A stretch of 64,000 nt of DNA from the NCBI RefSeq assembly GCF_032818155.1, contig NZ_CP102590.1, positions 558,001-622,000 on the forward strand. The letters are read 5' to 3'. Source of the stretch: Niallia taxi. Lineage in GTDB: Bacteria; Bacillota; Bacilli; Bacillales; Cytobacillaceae. Positions 26,029-34,569 of this stretch are shown here, one piece after another (position 1 is the first letter of the stretch; each line of letters opens with the position of its first letter). The translations under genes were made by a program, and so were the position numbers. The notes beneath the pieces were generated by a model. The model was not told the origin of the DNA. It did not search any database and saw only the letters and a list, made by a program, of their open reading frames with translations.

Positions 26029-26523
26029 TCAGGTCGCCGCAGAAGAAGCAGCTGCTTCATCAGCCTTCACACAATCAATTGCAACAACCAACGCAATAAT
26101 TATAGCCTCCATGTCTTCGTTCACTACTTGAACCTTATAGCTGTCACCCCAAGTGAACCACTCCTTGCTAACTGTACCGATCACTTCCCCATGCTGCAGG
26201 ACCTGAAAGTCCATATCCCACCAGTTACCCTGTACATCAATACCAGCAGCATCTATCGTGTAACGTGGTTTAAAAAACGAAAATTCTTTTTTTATCGTTA
26301 GCTCCTCTTGACCATTGACCTCTACATAAAACTTCGGTAAAAAGCTAAATACCTTTTTAGTAATAAGGGCAACTTCTTGTCTTGCTGTATTCATAATGGA
26401 GAAAGTCTTTGGTATTTGCATAAAGCTCCCTTCCACATAATAAATATCTTTTTCCTGCTGATCCTTAACTGTAAACTTTCCACTTAAACTGAATACCTTT
26501 TGCTTTATATAAAGCTGTTTCAT
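26029..26523 (-). CDS. LURP-one/scramblase-fold protein, YxjI-like
   Basis: The 164-residue protein resembles B. subtilis YxjI, a LURP-one-related (DUF567) beta-barrel with a buried C-terminal helix. Visible features: MKQLYIKQKVFSLSGKFTVK start, repeated beta strands with VEGSFMQIPKTFSIMN and KKEFSFFKPRYTIDAAGIDV, then the hydrophobic C-terminal helix EAIIIALVVAIDCVKADEAA. Function is unknown; the fold is shared with phospholipid scramblases, but soluble bacterial members have no proven activity. AAAGGAGG precedes the ATG; monocistronic. Confidence 0.88.
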   Translation of the reverse strand: MKQLYIKQKVFSLSGKFTVKDQQEKDIYYVEGSFMQIPKTFSIMNTARQEVALITKKVFSFLPKFYVEVNGQEELTIKKEFSFFKPRYTIDAAGIDVQGNWWDMDFQVLQHGEVIGTVSKEWFTWGDSYKVQVVNEDMEAIIIALVVAIDCVKADEAAASSAAT

Positions 26524-26716
26524 AAAAAGCCTCCTTTAAAATTGGCCAATTCTATTACCGATTAATAACTTTCTTTGTTAGCATTAAACCTAACTTTTTC
26601 GTTAATATTTATAATAATTATTTACGTATTAAGTCAAATAAAGTTTCAAAATCCAATATGTTCATTAGATGGAACAGTTGGATTCCAGTCAATTTTTTAT
26701 TTTTCAAACATAATAA

Positions 26717-26746
26717 AAAAGTAAAAGCACCATGGCTTTTACTTTT
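26717..26746 (-). terminator. Hairpin terminator after the glycerate kinase unit
   Basis: AAAAGTAAAAGC and GCTTTTACTTTT form a perfect 12-bp stem around a 6-base loop. On the minus strand six T's run into TTATTATG. It lies 165 bases after glxK; the stretch between shows no gene. Confidence 0.75.
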
Positions 26747-26911
26747 AATTTCAATCTAATTTTATTATTACTCATTAAGCAATTGGTGTCTCCACTTCAA
26801 GACCAAAACAAATACCTAGTCTGCACTCTACCTCCATCAACTCTCTACTCTGGCAATTACAAGGAAGCTCACCGACGCTTTATAAGGGAGTCACCAGTAT
26901 ACTTGCGACTC

Positions 26912-28048
26912 TTATTTTCTTTTCAACTGCCAGACTGCAGCAATATTGCGGGCTGTTCTCTCGACAAATTCGTCTGCATGGAGGAAAGCCTCCTGTAAGG
27001 ACACTGCACCTGGAACTATGCTGAATATGGCATCAATCCCGTACTCATGAACAACATCACTATCACTTGCGACGTTTCCAGCAATCCCAATTACAGGTAC
27101 GCCGTGTTTTTTGGCTGTTTTCGCAACACCGATTGGGGTTTTTCCGAAGATGGTCTGTCCGTCAATTTTACCTTCGCCTGTAATGACTAAATCAGCTCCC
27201 GCAATGATGTCGGAAAGCTTTGCTGCTTCCATAACAATATCGACCCCACGACTTAATTTAGCTTGCATAAATGCCAGCAAACCTCCACCAAGACCACCTG
27301 CAGCACCGGCTCCAGGCACATCTGCTATTTTCACGCCGAGATCTTTTTCAATAATTGCCGCATAATGAGCAAGGTTTTCATCCAGTTGGTTGACGATTAC
27401 TGGTGTCGCCCCTTTTTGTGGTCCATAGATAGCAGAAGCTCCTTTTGGGCCAATAAGCGGGTTATCAACATCGCAGGCTACTTCTATTTTGACATCTGCT
27501 AATCTTGAGTCTAACCTGGATAAATCAATGGCAGCGAGATCGCTTAAAGCCCCGCCTCCTTCTCCTATCTCTTGTCCGTCTGAATTAAGAAAACGTGTAC
27601 CGAGCGCTCTCGCCATCCCAGCACCGCCTTCATTTGTAGCACTGCCGCCAATTCCGATAATTATATGATTGACATTATAGTCTAGTGCAGCGGCAATCAT
27701 TTCGCCAGTGCCTCTTGTTGTTGTAAGTAGTGGATTTCTTTTTGTTGCTGGAACTAAGTGAAGGCCAGAGGCGGCGGCCATTTCAATTACCGCTGTTTTT
27801 TCATTCCCTAATATGCCAAAAAACGCCTCTGCTGCTTCTCCCAATGGTCCTGTCACTGTTTTTTTGATAATTCTTCCGCCTGTTGCATCAACTAAAGACT
27901 GAACAGTGCCTTCTCCGCCATCTGCCATTGGAACCTTCACATATTCAGCATTTGGAAGAACCTGCTTGAAGCCTCTTTCTATCGACTCTGCTACCTGTAA
28001 TGCTGACAAGCTTTCTTTAAAGGAATCTGGTGCAAGGACAATCTTCAT
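26912..28048 (-). CDS. glxK: Glycerate kinase
   Basis: The 378-residue enzyme phosphorylates glycerate (2-phosphoglycerate for the GarK/GlxK class). Family blocks: KIVLAPDSFKESLSALQVAE at 2-21, PMADGGEGTVQSLVDATGG near 40-58, IIGIGGSATNEGGAGMARAL near 130-150, GAAGGLGGGLLAFMQAKLSR near 245-265 and DLVITGEGKIDGQTIFGKTP near 285-305. It is co-transcribed with the GntP-type permease upstream (22-base gap). GAGAGGAG precedes the ATG. An imperfect palindrome at 26889-26912 overlaps the stop codon. Confidence 0.93.
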   Translation of the reverse strand: MKIVLAPDSFKESLSALQVAESIERGFKQVLPNAEYVKVPMADGGEGTVQSLVDATGGRIIKKTVTGPLGEAAEAFFGILGNEKTAVIEMAAASGLHLVPATKRNPLLTTTRGTGEMIAAALDYNVNHIIIGIGGSATNEGGAGMARALGTRFLNSDGQEIGEGGGALSDLAAIDLSRLDSRLADVKIEVACDVDNPLIGPKGASAIYGPQKGATPVIVNQLDENLAHYAAIIEKDLGVKIADVPGAGAAGGLGGGLLAFMQAKLSRGVDIVMEAAKLSDIIAGADLVITGEGKIDGQTIFGKTPIGVAKTAKKHGVPVIGIAGNVASDSDVVHEYGIDAIFSIVPGAVSLQEAFLHADEFVERTARNIAAVWQLKRK

Positions 28049-28070
28049 TATTTTTGCTCCTCTCTATTTA

Positions 28071-29342
28071 TTAGCCAAATAAGTGAAAAACCCCATAAAT
28101 AAGCGTTGAAATAAGTGCTAATGTTAAACCAACTAGCGTTTCATAAGGTATCAGCTTTAAACGCTCCTTCATTTCCATATTGACACTGCCGCCTGTTGAA
28201 TGGAAAAAGCTGCCGTGCGGGAGATGGTCGAGCACTGTTGCTCCTGCGTGAATCATTGCTGCCCCAGCCAGTGCGGAAACACCCATATCTAAAATGGTTG
28301 AACTAAACACTTGGCTTGCAACCGCTGTTCCTGCAGTTGTAGATGCTGTCGCCGCTGACATAAAAATACCGGAGACTGGTGCAAGCACAAAGCCGGGAAA
28401 TCCAAGGACATTTAAGCCATCTATGAGTACATCCTTTAAGCCGGAATTTGCAATAATACCTGCTAATGTACCTGTTCCAAGCAGCATGATGGCAACACTG
28501 GTCATCTTACCTAATCCGGAAACAGCATAATCATTAATCTTTTTCCCTCTTCCCATTACAATTGCCCCGACAACACCGCCAGCTGGCAAGGCAATCATTG
28601 GATCAATACTAATATTAAACAACGGTCGTAATGACAATAGCAATATCGTAACAATTGGGGCAATAATAGCTGTTAAAAAGGAAGGAAGCTTTAAACTATT
28701 AGGAGCGTCGATTTCCTCTACTTGGATGACTGACCCTTTATTCACAAGTTTTTTTGCGAGTATGTATGTAACGATAAGCCCGAATACAGCCGGGATGATA
28801 CCTGCCGCCATAATCGAGGTTAGCGGAACATCAAAGGCATCTGACGCTGCAATCGCATTTGGGTTTGGAGACATGATATTACCAGCTTTTCCTCCGCCAA
28901 TCATTGCCAGTAGTATGGCCATTTTTGAAATGCCTGCCTTTTTAGCAATGGCAAGTGCAATTGGTGCAACTGTAATGACAGCAACATCGACAAATACCCC
29001 AACTGTTGTCAGAATCATTGTCGCTAATGATAAAGCGAGAAGCGCTCGTGTTTCTCCCAGCTTCTTAACGATTGTTTCGGCTATAACAGCTGCTGCTCCA
29101 GATTCAATCAATACACCAGCAAGCACACCGGCAGCCAAAATTCTTAATAAAGCAGGAATGATATCCTCCGCACCTGCCATCATTAATGAAACGGTATTAA
29201 CTATATCAACTCCTCCGACAAGCCCCCCAACTAAGGCGCCGGCAATCATCCCATAAGCAGGAGAGACCTTTTTAAGTATCAAAACGATTGCTACAACAAG
29301 TGCAACAATCGCTCCTAATGCACTTACTTGAATGTCATCCAC
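28071..29342 (-). CDS. GntP-family permease, probably for glycerate or a hexarate
   Basis: The product of about 424 residues has 11-12 hydrophobic helices and the GntP family look: YGMIAGALVGGLVGGVD near 28-45, MIGGGKAGNIMSPNPNAIAA near 145-165 and GATVLDHLPHGSFFHSTGGS near 375-395. The start is GTG at 29342 with GAGGAGG 7 bases upstream; the upstream part of the open frame covers promoter and a terminator. Pairing with glycerate kinase and a CdaR-type regulator suggests glycerate import; gluconate or other sugar acids remain possible. Confidence 0.85.
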   Translation of the reverse strand: MDDIQVSALGAIVALVVAIVLILKKVSPAYGMIAGALVGGLVGGVDIVNTVSLMMAGAEDIIPALLRILAAGVLAGVLIESGAAAVIAETIVKKLGETRALLALSLATMILTTVGVFVDVAVITVAPIALAIAKKAGISKMAILLAMIGGGKAGNIMSPNPNAIAASDAFDVPLTSIMAAGIIPAVFGLIVTYILAKKLVNKGSVIQVEEIDAPNSLKLPSFLTAIIAPIVTILLLSLRPLFNISIDPMIALPAGGVVGAIVMGRGKKINDYAVSGLGKMTSVAIMLLGTGTLAGIIANSGLKDVLIDGLNVLGFPGFVLAPVSGIFMSAATASTTAGTAVASQVFSSTILDMGVSALAGAAMIHAGATVLDHLPHGSFFHSTGGSVNMEMKERLKLIPYETLVGLTLALISTLIYGVFHLFG

Positions 29343-29373
29343 AAGAGTTCCTCCTCGTTTGTTATATACATAT

Positions 29374-29387
29374 TGTAAGCGGTTGCT
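29374..29387 (+). promoter_or_regulatory. cre-like site before the glycerate operon
   Basis: TGTAAGCGGTTGCT differs from TGWNANCGNTNWCA at two of the defined positions. It lies 32 bases before the permease start, where CcpA would block transcription. Confidence 0.45.
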
Positions 29388-29419
29388 GATGGTTTTTCTT
29401 TGGACACAGCATAAAAAAT

Positions 29420-29440
29420 AAGCTTGGCAGCACCAAGCTT
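29420..29440 (-). terminator. Terminator of the cdaR-like gene
   Basis: AAGCTTGG and CCAAGCTT form a perfect 8-bp stem with a 5-base loop; on the minus strand ATTTTTTATG follows. Confidence 0.75.
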
Positions 29441-29462
29441 TTTTGTGCATTTGCACAATATT

Positions 29463-30581
29463 TTATGAAAGCTGATTTTGCAGGAGCGAAAGATAAAGCT
29501 CCACTAGCTCCTTCAATTTTCGCGGGTTTTTGCCTGTCAGCTCATTAATTCTTTCTAAACGGTACCGAAGTGTGTTCCGATGGATAAACAGCTTGCTAGC
29601 GACTTTGTTGACATCGCCATTTTCCTCCACATACATAAGTAATGTTTCAAGCAGTTCCCCTTTTTTATCCTGATGCTTGAGGCGGTCAACATATGGTTCC
29701 ATGCTGACACTTAATCCTAGCTCTAGCGCTTGTGAAAGAAAGATCGGCAGCTTACTATCATCTGAGAAATATAGAGTTGTATCTGGAGACAGCTTCATTC
29801 CAACCTTCAAAGCATGAACAGCCTCCTGATAAGAAACGCTTAGACCTTCCATGCCACTATGATATGATCCAAGTGCAATTTTAACTGATATCCCTTCCTG
29901 TTTTTCAAAGTAGGCTGCCCACTTCTTTAGTTCAAGCTTTGTAGCAGCTTCATTCCAAACTCCATCCTTTAAAGCTATCTTTTTTAATAGAATGATATAT
30001 TGCTGGTGAACTACATGGAGATCATCCTTTAACAGCTTAGAACGGAGCGATTTAAACACTCTCGCTTTATCCATAGATGCAATAATTACCGCCGTCCTCG
30101 GTATACGCACATCTATGCCGAGCCGTTTCGCCCTGTCAAAAAAGAGCGCATCGTATTCCTTCCCGTCAAGAAGTTTGGTTACAAGCTCCTCCTTAAGACG
30201 CTCATCCCATTGCATTTCCTCCATTAAAAATGCTTGCTGGATAATCATTTCGGCAGCCATCTTCACAAGCTCTCCATAATGGCGGATTTCTGTTGGATTT
30301 CCTGTAATCCCAATAACTCCGACCACTTTATCGAAAGATTTGATCGGTAAGTTAATGCCCGCTTTTACGCCATGGAATTGCCCAATTTCTGTATCAGCAA
30401 TTTCAAAACCAGCTTGCGTTTCAATCACCTTTAATGCGCCTTCATGGACAGCATCGACCCGTCGCTCATCACCAGAAGCTATGATAATCCCTTTTTCATT
30501 CATCACATTAATATTCCAGTTGATGATTGTCATCGTTCGGTTGACGATTTCCTGTGCTAACCGTTTGTCTAAGTATTTCAT
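29463..30581 (-). CDS. CdaR/PucR-family sugar-diacid regulator
   Basis: The 372-residue protein has an N-terminal sugar-diacid recognition domain (MKYLDKRLAQEIVNRTMTII at 1-20; GVKAGINLPIKSFDKVVGVI near 70-90), a middle GGDEF-like region (about 150-290) and a PucR-type C-terminal helix-turn-helix, NGDVNKVASKLFIHRNTLRY then RLERINELTG near 315-345. In E. coli CdaR activates glucarate/galactarate/glycerate genes. It lies directly upstream of the permease and glycerate kinase in the same direction and is their likely activator. AAAGAGGAAG precedes the ATG. Confidence 0.9.
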   Translation of the reverse strand: MKYLDKRLAQEIVNRTMTIINWNINVMNEKGIIIASGDERRVDAVHEGALKVIETQAGFEIADTEIGQFHGVKAGINLPIKSFDKVVGVIGITGNPTEIRHYGELVKMAAEMIIQQAFLMEEMQWDERLKEELVTKLLDGKEYDALFFDRAKRLGIDVRIPRTAVIIASMDKARVFKSLRSKLLKDDLHVVHQQYIILLKKIALKDGVWNEAATKLELKKWAAYFEKQEGISVKIALGSYHSGMEGLSVSYQEAVHALKVGMKLSPDTTLYFSDDSKLPIFLSQALELGLSVSMEPYVDRLKHQDKKGELLETLLMYVEENGDVNKVASKLFIHRNTLRYRLERINELTGKNPRKLKELVELYLSLLQNQLS

Positions 30582-30675
30582 TTACTTCCTCTTTTCTGAC
30601 ACAAAAGGATATTTATTATTCTTATATCTATCATAACATAGCTCTTTTACTGCTAATTTATCTAGATTTATTCTT

Positions 30676-31014
30676 TTACAATAAGTAAGTCAAGTAAAAA
30701 AGCATGTCCAGTTGTAACAATACTGTTAACAACTGGACATGCTTTTTAGTTTTTAGATGAAATCTTAGGACGGGCAAAAAATACATCGTTTGCAGGACAA
30801 AGAATATTACCACAAAAATAAGGAAATCCACAAAGACATTTAATTGAGCATTTTCTACAATGAAATCATGAAGAAAGAATGTAATACACAAAACTATTAG
30901 GGATCCTAAAACGCTTTGTTTCCAAAAAGAACTATACGCTATCTTTGAAATGACAAATACCTCCCTTTTCATCTGGCATATATTTATCATATTAAGTTTT
31001 AACCATTGGTACAA
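30676..31014 (-). CDS. Small membrane protein, C-terminus possibly frameshifted
   Basis: The open frame gives 112 residues with three hydrophobic segments (SVLGSLIVLCITFFLHDFIV, VFVDFLIFVVIFFVLQTMYF and the end). AGGGAGG suggests the real start is a codon around 30955-30965, possibly a rare ATT; the ATG at about 30972 overlaps that site. The last 22 codons run through a strong terminator (30701-30743), which is odd. Shifting frame once in the T-run near 30783 would end the protein as FFARPKISSKN before the hairpin, so the annotated C-terminus may be a mutation or sequencing artefact. Unknown function. Confidence 0.5.
   Translation of the reverse strand: MYQWLKLNMINICQMKREVFVISKIAYSSFWKQSVLGSLIVLCITFFLHDFIVENAQLNVFVDFLIFVVIFFVLQTMYFLPVLRFHLKTKKHVQLLTVLLQLDMLFYLTYLL
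30701..30743 (-). terminator. Strong bidirectional terminator
   Basis: AGCATGTCCAGTTGT pairs perfectly with ACAACTGGACATGCT around a 13-base loop, with T-runs on both strands. Confidence 0.85.
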
Positions 31015-31097
31015 CCCTTGCCTTTACCCCAATTCTCATCTAGTAAAAATTCTAATCTGAATTTCCTATGGACAAGCAGAGCTTTATATACTTGCCA

Positions 31098-31127
31098 ACA
31101 AAAAAGAGGCCATTTCAGCCTCTTCAA
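31098..31127 (-). terminator. Terminator of the acid-sugar operon
   Basis: On the minus strand GAAGAGGC and GCCTCTTTT form a stem around a 7-base loop followed by a T-run, 14 bases after the MFS transporter stop. Confidence 0.8.
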
Positions 31128-31140
31128 AAATCAATACCAA

Positions 31141-32454
31141 TTAAGCATCTAAAGGTTCAACCTTACCTAACAGGAATATATAATTGAATATTCCTAGGAT
31201 AATTAATCCTGCTGAAAACAAAAGTGCAGGGACGAAGGAGCCTGTAGCTGCAACGATAAAGCCTGTAATAATCGGTCCAACTACGCCACCCATATTAGAC
31301 ACTGTATTTTGCATACCTGCAACGATGGATGTCATATTTTTTGGAGCTACGTCTGAAGGCAATGCCCATACTTGTGATGCAGCTACAGTTGTTCCTGATT
31401 TAGCGATACATAATAACACTACTGCTAGAACTGCTGAATCTGCAAAGGCAGCAAATCCGATACAAGATGCCATCAATAAGCCTATAATCAAAAATAGTTT
31501 TCTTGTTGCCGTTAACGATAGTTTGCCGCTTGCAGCTACTTTATCAGAAGTCCAGCCAGCAATAACCTCTACTACCATCGCTACTAATAGTGGTAATGAC
31601 GCGATAAAACCCATCTCAATTAAATTCATGCCTCTTTCTTCAACAAGGTATGATGGCAGCCATGTAATAAAGAAATAGGAATTATAGTTAATGACAAAGA
31701 AACCAAGACACATAGCCCAAATATTGCGGTATTTTAGTAACTCATACCATTTCATTGCTGGAGCGCTTGATAATCCATCTTTTCGAGATTGTCCAGAGCG
31801 GATATAATGAAGTTCTTCTTCATTCACACCTTTATGGTCCTCTGGATTTTCTTTAAAATAGATGAACCAAATAACTCCCCAAATGACTCCTAATAATCCG
31901 ATAACTACAAAGGTTGCCTTCCAGCCAACAAGGGCAATCAGCCAAACAATTAGTGGCATTGCGATTGCTCCGCCGAACTTGGAACCGCTGTCAAAAATAC
32001 TTGAAACGGTTGCTCTTTCTTTATCAGGGAACCACTTTGATGCAATTCCCGCATTACTTGGGTATGCAGCAGCTTCCCCTACACCTAGCGCAACCCGAAA
32101 TCCTAACAGTGATTTAAAGCCAGTTGCCAGCCCTGTCACTGCAGTAGCTACAGACCACCAAATTACTGCAAATCCGAGCGTTTTCTTTTGTCCGTATTTA
32201 TCTGCAAACCAGCCTGCTGGAATTTGTAACAGTGCATAGGACCAAAAGAAGCCTGACATGATAACACCCATTTGTGCTGCAGATAAGTGGAATTCCTCTG
32301 TAATATATGGTGCAGCAGCAGAGAGCACCGTACGGTCAATGTAATTGATGGCAATTGCCAGCCACATGAGGAAAATGACAACCCAGCGGACCTTTGATTT
32401 CTTTCTTGCAGGCTGTATGCCTTCATTAGGAATGGTCTGTTTATTTTCTATCAT
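31141..32454 (-). CDS. MFS transporter, anion:cation symporter (sugar-acid) family
   Basis: The product of about 437 residues has 12 predicted helices. It carries the ACS-family start WLAIAINYIDRTVLSAAAPY near 32-50, the loop GWFADKYGQKKTLG near 87-100 and GVGEAAAYPSNAGIASKWFP near 125-145, as in galactonate, glucarate and hexuronate transporters (DgoT, GudP, ExuT). It is the last gene of the six-gene acid-sugar operon and should import its substrate. The ATG at 32454 with GGGTGA upstream is preferred to the one at 32469. Confidence 0.9.
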   Translation of the reverse strand: MIENKQTIPNEGIQPARKKSKVRWVVIFLMWLAIAINYIDRTVLSAAAPYITEEFHLSAAQMGVIMSGFFWSYALLQIPAGWFADKYGQKKTLGFAVIWWSVATAVTGLATGFKSLLGFRVALGVGEAAAYPSNAGIASKWFPDKERATVSSIFDSGSKFGGAIAMPLIVWLIALVGWKATFVVIGLLGVIWGVIWFIYFKENPEDHKGVNEEELHYIRSGQSRKDGLSSAPAMKWYELLKYRNIWAMCLGFFVINYNSYFFITWLPSYLVEERGMNLIEMGFIASLPLLVAMVVEVIAGWTSDKVAASGKLSLTATRKLFLIIGLLMASCIGFAAFADSAVLAVVLLCIAKSGTTVAASQVWALPSDVAPKNMTSIVAGMQNTVSNMGGVVGPIITGFIVAATGSFVPALLFSAGLIILGIFNYIFLLGKVEPLDA

Positions 32455-32519
32455 ACATTGTTCACCCATTTCATCATTTATAGTGGAAGCATTTCCTTAC
32501 ATTTCGAAAAAAAGTGCAT

Positions 32520-33467
32520 TTATAGCTTAATTACATGGTTTGGTTCTTTGTTGTTAACAAGTACGTCAACAATATTCTGCACACACACCATACCAAGGGT
32601 ATTAATTGCTCCACTTGTATAGCCGGCTATATGTGGCAAGGCAATAAAATTGGAATGCTCAAAAAGCGGATGATCGGTAGCAGGCTCTTCTTCAAACACA
32701 TCTAAAGCAGCTCCAGCAATTTTGCCATTTTTCAATGCTTCATATAAAGCAGCTTCAGAAACAATGCCACCTCGTGAAGCGTTTACAATAAATGCCTCTT
32801 CCTTCATAAGTGCAAACTCTTTTTCTGCGATGAGATTTCTTGTTTGTGGTGTTAATGGCATATGTAATGTGATAAAGTCACTACTTGTCAGCAATTCTTC
32901 AAGTTGCACATATTCAATACCATACTCCGCAGCAAATGCATCGTTTGGATATGGATCATAGGCGACTATTTTCATATCAAAGCCTTTTGCCCTTTTCGCT
33001 ACTTCTCTGCCAATCATTCCAAGCCCAACGATTCCTAACGTTTTTCCGTATACATCTGAACCAAAAATTCTTGGCCATTCCCCTTTTTTGGTTTTATCAT
33101 TGGCTTCAGGTATTTTTCTCGCTAATGAAAGCATTAGTGCAAATGCAAAATCAGCTACAGCATGCTTGTTGGCATTAGGGACATTTGTGACAACGACCCC
33201 TCTGTCCTGTGCCGCTTTTACGTCTATATTGTCAACACCGACACCATGCTTGCAGACAATCTTTAAATCTGGCAAGCTATCAAGTACCTTTTCGCTAATG
33301 GTATTAAAAGCAACAATCGCCGCATTAACCCCTTGCATTTTCTCAATGAATTCAGCTTCTGTAATATCTGCTGGTAAATACTCAAACTCGATTTGGTGAT
33401 TTCTTAAGAATTCGATTGGTTCATTGGAGTATTTAGCAAATGAAGGTGAAGTTGAAACAACTTTCAT
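32520..33467 (-). CDS. D-isomer-specific 2-hydroxyacid dehydrogenase
   Basis: The protein of about 315 residues has the catalytic domain with KHGVGVDNIDVKAAQDRGVV near 72-92, the NAD loop GLGMIGREVAKRA near 142-155 and catalytic Arg, Glu and His in NASRGGIVSEAALY (about 222-235), DVFEEEPATDHPLF (about 250-263) and ALPHIAGYTSGAIN (about 270-283). It oxidises or reduces a D-2-hydroxyacid with NAD(P). SerA lacks an ACT domain here, so biosynthetic phosphoglycerate dehydrogenase is less likely. GGAG is 8 bases before the ATG at 33467. Part of the acid-sugar operon. Confidence 0.88.
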   Translation of the reverse strand: MKVVSTSPSFAKYSNEPIEFLRNHQIEFEYLPADITEAEFIEKMQGVNAAIVAFNTISEKVLDSLPDLKIVCKHGVGVDNIDVKAAQDRGVVVTNVPNANKHAVADFAFALMLSLARKIPEANDKTKKGEWPRIFGSDVYGKTLGIVGLGMIGREVAKRAKGFDMKIVAYDPYPNDAFAAEYGIEYVQLEELLTSSDFITLHMPLTPQTRNLIAEKEFALMKEEAFIVNASRGGIVSEAALYEALKNGKIAGAALDVFEEEPATDHPLFEHSNFIALPHIAGYTSGAINTLGMVCVQNIVDVLVNNKEPNHVIKL

Positions 33468-33532
33468 GTTCATTCTCCTTTTCACTGCGCAGGGGAAAGA
33501 TAGCATATCGCTAACCTCCCTCCCTAGCTTGA

Positions 33533-34537
33533 TTATTTTTTGACTTCTTTAGGAGCTAATTCAGCAGCAGATGTTAATGCAGCAAGCATACTTCTTTCAT
33601 CTGCAATCCCTTTACCTGCAATATCAAAGGCAGTACCATGATCAACTGATGTTCGGATAATGCCGCCATTTAAACCAACGGTGATATTCACGCCTTCTTC
33701 TAAGCCGAGAACCTTTATCGGTACATGTCCTTGATCATGATAACAAGCTACTACAATATCAAAATCTCCCCTTACAGCTCGGAAAAATAAAGTATCGGCA
33801 GGATACGGTCCGGTAACATTTACACCTTCTGCAGCAGCTTTTTCAATGGCAGGCTGTAATTTTTCCTCTTCTTCCCCCATACCGAACAGACCATTTTCCC
33901 CTGCATGCGGGTTTATTCCGCAAACAGCAATTCTTGGGTTTGGCATACCAGCATTTCTTAATGTTTCATCCGCTAATTGAATTACTTTATATGTACGCTC
34001 AGGATCAATTAAATCAATTGCTTTTCTTAAACCAACATGTGTTGTCAAATGTATTACCTTTAGCTTTGGTGATGACAGCATCATGGAATAATCCTTTGTA
34101 TCTGTTAAATCTGCTAATATTTCTGTATGACCAGGATACTTATAGCCGCCTAAATGCATTGCCTCTTTATTTAAGGGAGCAGTACAGATTGCCGCTATTT
34201 CCTTATCCTTTGCAAGCTGTACTGCCTTTTCCAAAAACTTAAACGCAGCTGCGCCGGATTGCGCTGATACCTTACCAAATTCAAGATTTGATTCGAGCAA
34301 GTCTAAATCAACAATATCGATAACTCCGTGTTGGAATTTTGCCTCTGGGACTGCTTTAACTATATTTACTTTAAAAGAATAACCTAAAATATTGATTGCT
34401 CTTACTAAAATGGAGGAATCACCTATTACGACAGGCTTGCACAAATCGTATGTTTCTTGGTGTGCTAGTGCTTTAACAATAATCTCGGGTCCTACGCCTG
34501 CAGCGTCCCCCATTGTAATTCCTATAACTGGCTTCAT
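33533..34537 (-). CDS. pdxA2: PdxA2-type four-carbon acid-sugar 4-phosphate dehydrogenase
   Basis: The 334-residue PdxA-family enzyme opens IGITMGDAAGVGPEIIVKAL and holds metal ligands in HTEILADLT, CYHDQGHVPIKVLG (near 245-258) and IRTSVDHGTAFDIAGKGIAD (near 280-300). PdxA proper makes pyridoxine, but PdxA2 proteins next to DUF1537 kinases oxidise and decarboxylate 4-phospho-D-threonate or erythronate to dihydroxyacetone phosphate. The adjacent DUF1537 kinase makes the catabolic reading much more likely. GAGGAGG precedes the ATG. Confidence 0.88.
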   Translation of the reverse strand: MKPVIGITMGDAAGVGPEIIVKALAHQETYDLCKPVVIGDSSILVRAINILGYSFKVNIVKAVPEAKFQHGVIDIVDLDLLESNLEFGKVSAQSGAAAFKFLEKAVQLAKDKEIAAICTAPLNKEAMHLGGYKYPGHTEILADLTDTKDYSMMLSSPKLKVIHLTTHVGLRKAIDLIDPERTYKVIQLADETLRNAGMPNPRIAVCGINPHAGENGLFGMGEEEEKLQPAIEKAAAEGVNVTGPYPADTLFFRAVRGDFDIVVACYHDQGHVPIKVLGLEEGVNITVGLNGGIIRTSVDHGTAFDIAGKGIADERSMLAALTSAAELAPKEVKK

Positions 34538-34569
34538 CTTGATTTTCCCTCCTCTTTTGGAAAGTATTA

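Noticed and set aside
28726..29256. 176-codon plus-strand open frame
   Set aside because: Antisense of the GntP-type permease; Ala/Thr/Pro/Ile-rich composition arises from the membrane-helix codons on the other strand.
31184..31678. 164-codon plus-strand open frame
   Set aside because: Antisense of the MFS transporter, no start signal.
33533..34537. Calling this gene pdxA for vitamin B6 synthesis
   Set aside because: It lies 32 bases after a DUF1537 kinase gene, and Bacillaceae normally make PLP by the PdxS/PdxT route.
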